Shown here piece by piece: positions 52,946 through 56,214 of a stretch of 56,214 nt of DNA. Where the stretch lies: NCBI GenBank assembly GCA_948468315.1, contig CAOKHL010000009.1, positions 1 to 56,214 of the forward strand. The letters are read 5' to 3'. A program made the translations under genes and the position numbers. A model generated the notes under the pieces. The model was not told the DNA's origin. It saw only the letters and a list, made by a program, of their open reading frames with translations, and did not search any database. Origin of the DNA: an uncultured Eubacteriales bacterium (lineage in GTDB: Bacteria; Bacillota; Clostridia; TANB77; CAG-508). The first letter of the stretch is position 1. Each line of letters starts with the position of its first letter.

Positions 52946-54067
52946 ATGAAAGAGGAAATAAAAAGTCACTGGAAAAAATGGGTGTTTTTATTAACACTTG
53001 GAACATTATTGATTGTTATATATAAAGCAATAGACAGTATAGGAGATTTAACAAATTTCGTAAAAAATTTATTATCAATAGTATCACCATTTCTAGCAGG
53101 ATTATTAATGGCATATTTATTGTATATTCCAGAGAGTAAAATAGAAAGGACATTTAAAAAAGCTAGAACAAAAGTATTAAGAAAGCATGCAAGAAAATTT
53201 GCCATATTTACAACATATATTATTGCTATCTTAATTTTATTTATTATAATAAATGTTATATTACCAGTTTTAATAGAAAGCATTAATGAATTAATAGGAA
53301 ATTTACAAAATTATTATTCGAAAATTATTGAGACATATAATAATTTGCCAGATGATTCTATTTTTAAGACAGAAAAGATATATTCAGCATTAAAGGATTT
53401 GCAAAATTTAGATATACAACAATATTTAAGTATAGACCGTATAACAGGATATGTAAAAAGTGTAGTTGGAGTAGCAACAGGAATTTTTGATGTATTTGTA
53501 TCAATAGTAGTATCTATTTATATACTAGCAGAAAGAAATGAAATATTAAACTTCTTTAAGAGATTAACAAAAGTTTTATTTAAAGAAAAGACATATAAAA
53601 ATATAGAAACATATTTTTATAAAGCAAATGGGGTATTTTTTAAATTCATTTCAAGTCAATTCTTAGATGCAGTAATTGTTGGTGTATTAGCAACAATAGT
53701 TATGAAAATTTTAAACATAAAATATGCTTCATTGCTAGGATTTTCAATAGGTTTATTTAATATGATACCTTATTTTGGAGCGATAATTGCAATTTCAATT
53801 GCAGGTTTAATAACATTGATTACAGCAGGTTTCTCAAAAGCGATAATAATGTTAATTGCTATAATTATTTTACAACAAATAGATGCAAATATTATTAATC
53901 CAAAGATAATAGGAGACTCTTTACAAATTAGTCCAATACTTGTAATTCTTTCTGTAACAATAGGGGGAGGATATTTCGGAATAATAGGAATGTTCTTAGG
54001 AGTACCAATAGCAGCAGTTTTGAAAATTTTGGTAAATGATTACATTGACAATAAACTTGAAGTATAG
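52946..54067 (+). CDS. AI-2E/PerM/YtvI family membrane protein (373 aa)
   Basis: About seven hydrophobic helices, with a long soluble insertion near 110-180. The C-terminal signature of the family is seen in LGFSIGLFNMIPYFGAIIAI, DANIINPKIIGDSL, ISPILVILSVTIGGGYFG and GMFLGVPIAAVLKI. Relatives are variously called AI-2 exporter, sodium/proton antiporter or permease; the substrate cannot be read from the sequence. AAAGGA precedes the ATG. Confidence 0.88.
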   Translation: MKEEIKSHWKKWVFLLTLGTLLIVIYKAIDSIGDLTNFVKNLLSIVSPFLAGLLMAYLLYIPESKIERTFKKARTKVLRKHARKFAIFTTYIIAILILFIIINVILPVLIESINELIGNLQNYYSKIIETYNNLPDDSIFKTEKIYSALKDLQNLDIQQYLSIDRITGYVKSVVGVATGIFDVFVSIVVSIYILAERNEILNFFKRLTKVLFKEKTYKNIETYFYKANGVFFKFISSQFLDAVIVGVLATIVMKILNIKYASLLGFSIGLFNMIPYFGAIIAISIAGLITLITAGFSKAIIMLIAIIILQQIDANIINPKIIGDSLQISPILVILSVTIGGGYFGIIGMFLGVPIAAVLKILVNDYIDNKLEV

Positions 54068-54128
54068 TATAGTAATTATGGACAAATATAATTATATGTA
54101 AATGGAAAATGAGAAAGGAATAGATTTT

Positions 54129-55322
54129 ATGAATAGAACCAAAGATGGTAAAATAGTAATAAGATTTAGTATAATGTGGTTTTTTGCTGCAATAGTAATA
54201 ATAGCACTTATAGTATCATTTTTCAAAAACCGTATATTTGCTACAAATGAAAAAGAAACAGAGAAAGTAGTAGCATTTGAGCAAAATCAAAAATCAATAG
54301 ATGTAATACAAGTTATGCTAGAAAATACAGATTCAAACAAAAAGATGGTAAATGAACAAAGGGATGTAGAATTTAAAACTGAATATGAAGACAATCCAAA
54401 TTTACCTAAAGATGAAGAGCAAGTAAAACAAGAAGGAAAAACAGGAAAAATACAAGTAACAGCACTTCAAGAATATAAAAATGAAGAAATGATTAATGAA
54501 GAAATAATAGATAGCATAACTTTAGAAGAAGTAGTAACAAAAATTATATATAAAGGAACATCAGATTTCTTAAAAAAATATAGTGTACATATAGATGACA
54601 AAATGTATTTATTAGAAGCAGAAGACTTAAAAGAAGAAGCAAAAGAAGATAGTAATACGATTTGCAATATTCCAAGATATTTAAATGTAACAATAAAAGA
54701 AGCTGGAGAAGAATGGATAAAAGTATCATATAATGGGAAAGAGGGATATATAAAAACTACAAATATTACATCAGAAGCAGTTACACCATTAATTAAAGAG
54801 AAAAATAGAGTAGCAACATTGAAAAATAACCTAAATATAGAGATGGATTTAAGTGTTCCAAGTGGATTAACACTTAGTGATTATAAAACAGTATTATCAA
54901 ATAATTTTAGTGACAAAAACAAAATATTTGAGCAGAATGCAGAAGTATTCTACAATGCAGAACAAAAATATAAAATAAATGGGATATTTTTAGCATGTAT
55001 TGGTATACATGAAAGTGCATGGGGGACTTCAAAAATTGCAGCAGACAAAAATAATTTATTTGGATATACAGCTTATGACAGCGACCCATACAATAGTGCT
55101 ACAACATTTGAAAGTTATGAAAATGCAATAAATAAAGTAGCTGAGAGTTTGTCAACAAGATACTTACATGTTGCAGGAACAAAAATTAATGATAAATTAA
55201 CAGCAACTGGGATATATTTTAATGGAACAACAGCCAAATCTGTAAATATAAGATATGCAAGTGACGAAAATTGGGCAGACAAAGTTTTCAGTTATATGCA
55301 ATATTTATATAATAAACTATAG
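54129..55322 (+). CDS. Membrane-anchored N-acetylglucosaminidase with SH3-like domain (397 aa)
   Basis: An N-terminal helix (IMWFFAAIVIIALIVSFF) is followed by a charged linker, an SH3-like segment near 180-215 (YLNVTIKEAGEEWIKVSYNG, KEGYIKT) and a C-terminal glucosaminidase domain at about 275-390. The catalytic Glu is in IGIHESAWGTSKIA, followed by DKNNLFGYTAYDSDPYNSA, the standard LytG/FlgJ-like pattern. It cuts the glycan backbone of peptidoglycan from the outer membrane face. I chose ATG 54129, with AAAGGA eight bases upstream; an ATG at 54102 lacks a ribosome site. Confidence 0.9.
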   Translation: MNRTKDGKIVIRFSIMWFFAAIVIIALIVSFFKNRIFATNEKETEKVVAFEQNQKSIDVIQVMLENTDSNKKMVNEQRDVEFKTEYEDNPNLPKDEEQVKQEGKTGKIQVTALQEYKNEEMINEEIIDSITLEEVVTKIIYKGTSDFLKKYSVHIDDKMYLLEAEDLKEEAKEDSNTICNIPRYLNVTIKEAGEEWIKVSYNGKEGYIKTTNITSEAVTPLIKEKNRVATLKNNLNIEMDLSVPSGLTLSDYKTVLSNNFSDKNKIFEQNAEVFYNAEQKYKINGIFLACIGIHESAWGTSKIAADKNNLFGYTAYDSDPYNSATTFESYENAINKVAESLSTRYLHVAGTKINDKLTATGIYFNGTTAKSVNIRYASDENWADKVFSYMQYLYNKL

Positions 55323-55338
55323 TAAATTGGAAAAAGAT

Positions 55339-56142
55339 ATGAAAAGAAAATTTAAAATAAATACTAAATATGTATTAGTTATATTAATAATAATTTTAAT
55401 TATATTAGTATATATATATGGAAGTATTATTAATAAACATTTAAAGATAAAACATTTTGCAGAAAATAATATGCAAGTTCATGAAAACAATAAAGAACAA
55501 GTATTTAAAGTTGAAAAAATAGTTATTTGTAGCAGTGCAAATGCAATAGATTTAAGTGAAGAGAAAAACTTGCAAGATTTAAATATATATCAATACACTG
55601 ATATAGCAGTATATATAGATAATGGAGAAGAATTTACAAATAAAAATACTATCAAAGAGCTTTATATAGATAACATTAGTTTAGAAGGTTCAGATACTGT
55701 TGGAAATAAAAGTCTAAATTATAAAAATATAATGAATTTTGGACTAAAACATGAAATAGAAGAAAATTTAAGTGATAATATAAAATTTAATATAATATAC
55801 ACAAATGAGCAAAATGACACAGCAGATTATAATGAACCCACTTTTTTTACAGATTGCTCAAACCCAATAACTTTAGAATATTTAAATAATAATTTAGTAA
55901 CTAATTATAAAATGGATGAAAATAAACAGGTATCATTTGATGGAAGCATTTTAGAGGATGTAGGTATATCAACAGATAGCATAAATTGTAAAGTTAAATT
56001 TAAAATAAATATTATAAATAATCAAAATGAAAAATATTCATGTCCAATAAATTTTCAAATTCCTTTAGATGATATTTATGAAGGAACAACAATGAAAGCT
56101 AAAACTACAAATAGTAGTAAGTATATATTTTTTAGAGAATAG
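55339..56142 (+). CDS. Membrane-anchored unknown protein (267 aa)
   Basis: A basic N-terminus and one membrane helix (YVLVILIIILIILVYIYG) are followed by about 235 residues predicted outside the cell and mostly beta strand (VEKIVICSSANAIDLSEEKN, YTDIAVYIDNGEEFTNKN), with an Ig- or DUF-type sheet possible. The start at 55339 is 16 bases after the glucosaminidase stop; the frame opens further upstream but overlaps that gene. It is probably co-transcribed with it and may assist at the wall. I do not recognise a family. Confidence 0.65.
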   Translation: MKRKFKINTKYVLVILIIILIILVYIYGSIINKHLKIKHFAENNMQVHENNKEQVFKVEKIVICSSANAIDLSEEKNLQDLNIYQYTDIAVYIDNGEEFTNKNTIKELYIDNISLEGSDTVGNKSLNYKNIMNFGLKHEIEENLSDNIKFNIIYTNEQNDTADYNEPTFFTDCSNPITLEYLNNNLVTNYKMDENKQVSFDGSILEDVGISTDSINCKVKFKINIINNQNEKYSCPINFQIPLDDIYEGTTMKAKTTNSSKYIFFRE

Positions 56143-56167
56143 AAGAGAGGAAACTCTCTTTTTTTTA
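56143..56167 (+). terminator. Terminator of the xth-glucosaminidase transcript
   Basis: AAGAGAG-GAAA-CTCTCTT followed by more T residues. Confidence 0.9.
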
Positions 56168-56214
56168 TTGAATAGGAAAAATCGCAGATTTTGACTATTC
56201 AAGCAAAGAGAAAA

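Overview
The window is about 27-30% G+C, with A/T-ending codons, strong Shine-Dalgarno sites and dense same-strand operons. It carries a classic Clostridia cell-shape cluster (DUF4321-radC-mreB-mreC-mreD-mrdA-minC), mecA, adhE and DUF348/G5/3D and WG-repeat proteins. This points to an anaerobic, low-GC Firmicute of the class Clostridia, probably an uncultured gut-type lineage.

The outstanding signal is translational. Six genes (mecA, mreB, mreD, mrdA, a nifS-type cysteine desulfurase and a ZIP transporter) are each broken by one +1 shift, and every break lies at an in-frame CGG codon. Skipping the C and reading the following GGN as glycine restores the full-length protein each time; in MreB and NifS it restores a glycine that the family conserves. 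I scanned all other genes in the window, roughly 17,000 codons, and found no other in-frame CGG, although C-GG occurs about thirty times in the other two phases. CGT, CGC and CGA are used as ordinary arginine codons. The simplest reading is that CGG is not an arginine codon here and is decoded with a +1 shift or as a four-base CGGN glycine codon. A systematic sequencing or assembly error is the main competing explanation.

Layout. 1-1110: 3' end of a tRNA-Pro(UGG) gene, then a 1-kb islet bounded by a 20-bp imperfect direct repeat of the tRNA end. It holds a candidate type I toxin-antitoxin locus and a small Cys-rich protein. 1165-2654: BI-1 membrane protein and mecA on the minus strand. 2800-9178: cell-shape/division operon with three recoded genes. 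9265-10435: three minus-strand genes for small Asn-rich proteins. 10596-29624: about 19 kb of giant surface proteins, comprising a tandem pair (1648 and 1554 aa) and a 2951-aa protein that looks like the same pair fused end to end. 29733-39202: two WG-repeat proteins, patatin-like phospholipase, cysteine desulfurase, YitT-type membrane protein, a pilin-like protein whose C-terminus looks like a diversity-generating retroelement target, and an unknown membrane-anchored protein. 39221-46967: acpS, tatD, yqeY, AAA ATPase, ZIP transporter, pcrA and an M23 endopeptidase. 47171-56142: small unknowns, adhE, a 3D-domain cell-wall protein, exonuclease III, an AI-2E/PerM-type protein, a glucosaminidase and a membrane-anchored unknown.

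Much of the window concerns the cell envelope: elongation (MreBCD/PBP2), septum placement (MinC), wall hydrolysis (M23, 3D, glucosaminidase) and very large secreted adhesin-like proteins with sorting-signal-like ends. No sortase, reverse transcriptase, integrase, CRISPR array or rRNA is visible.
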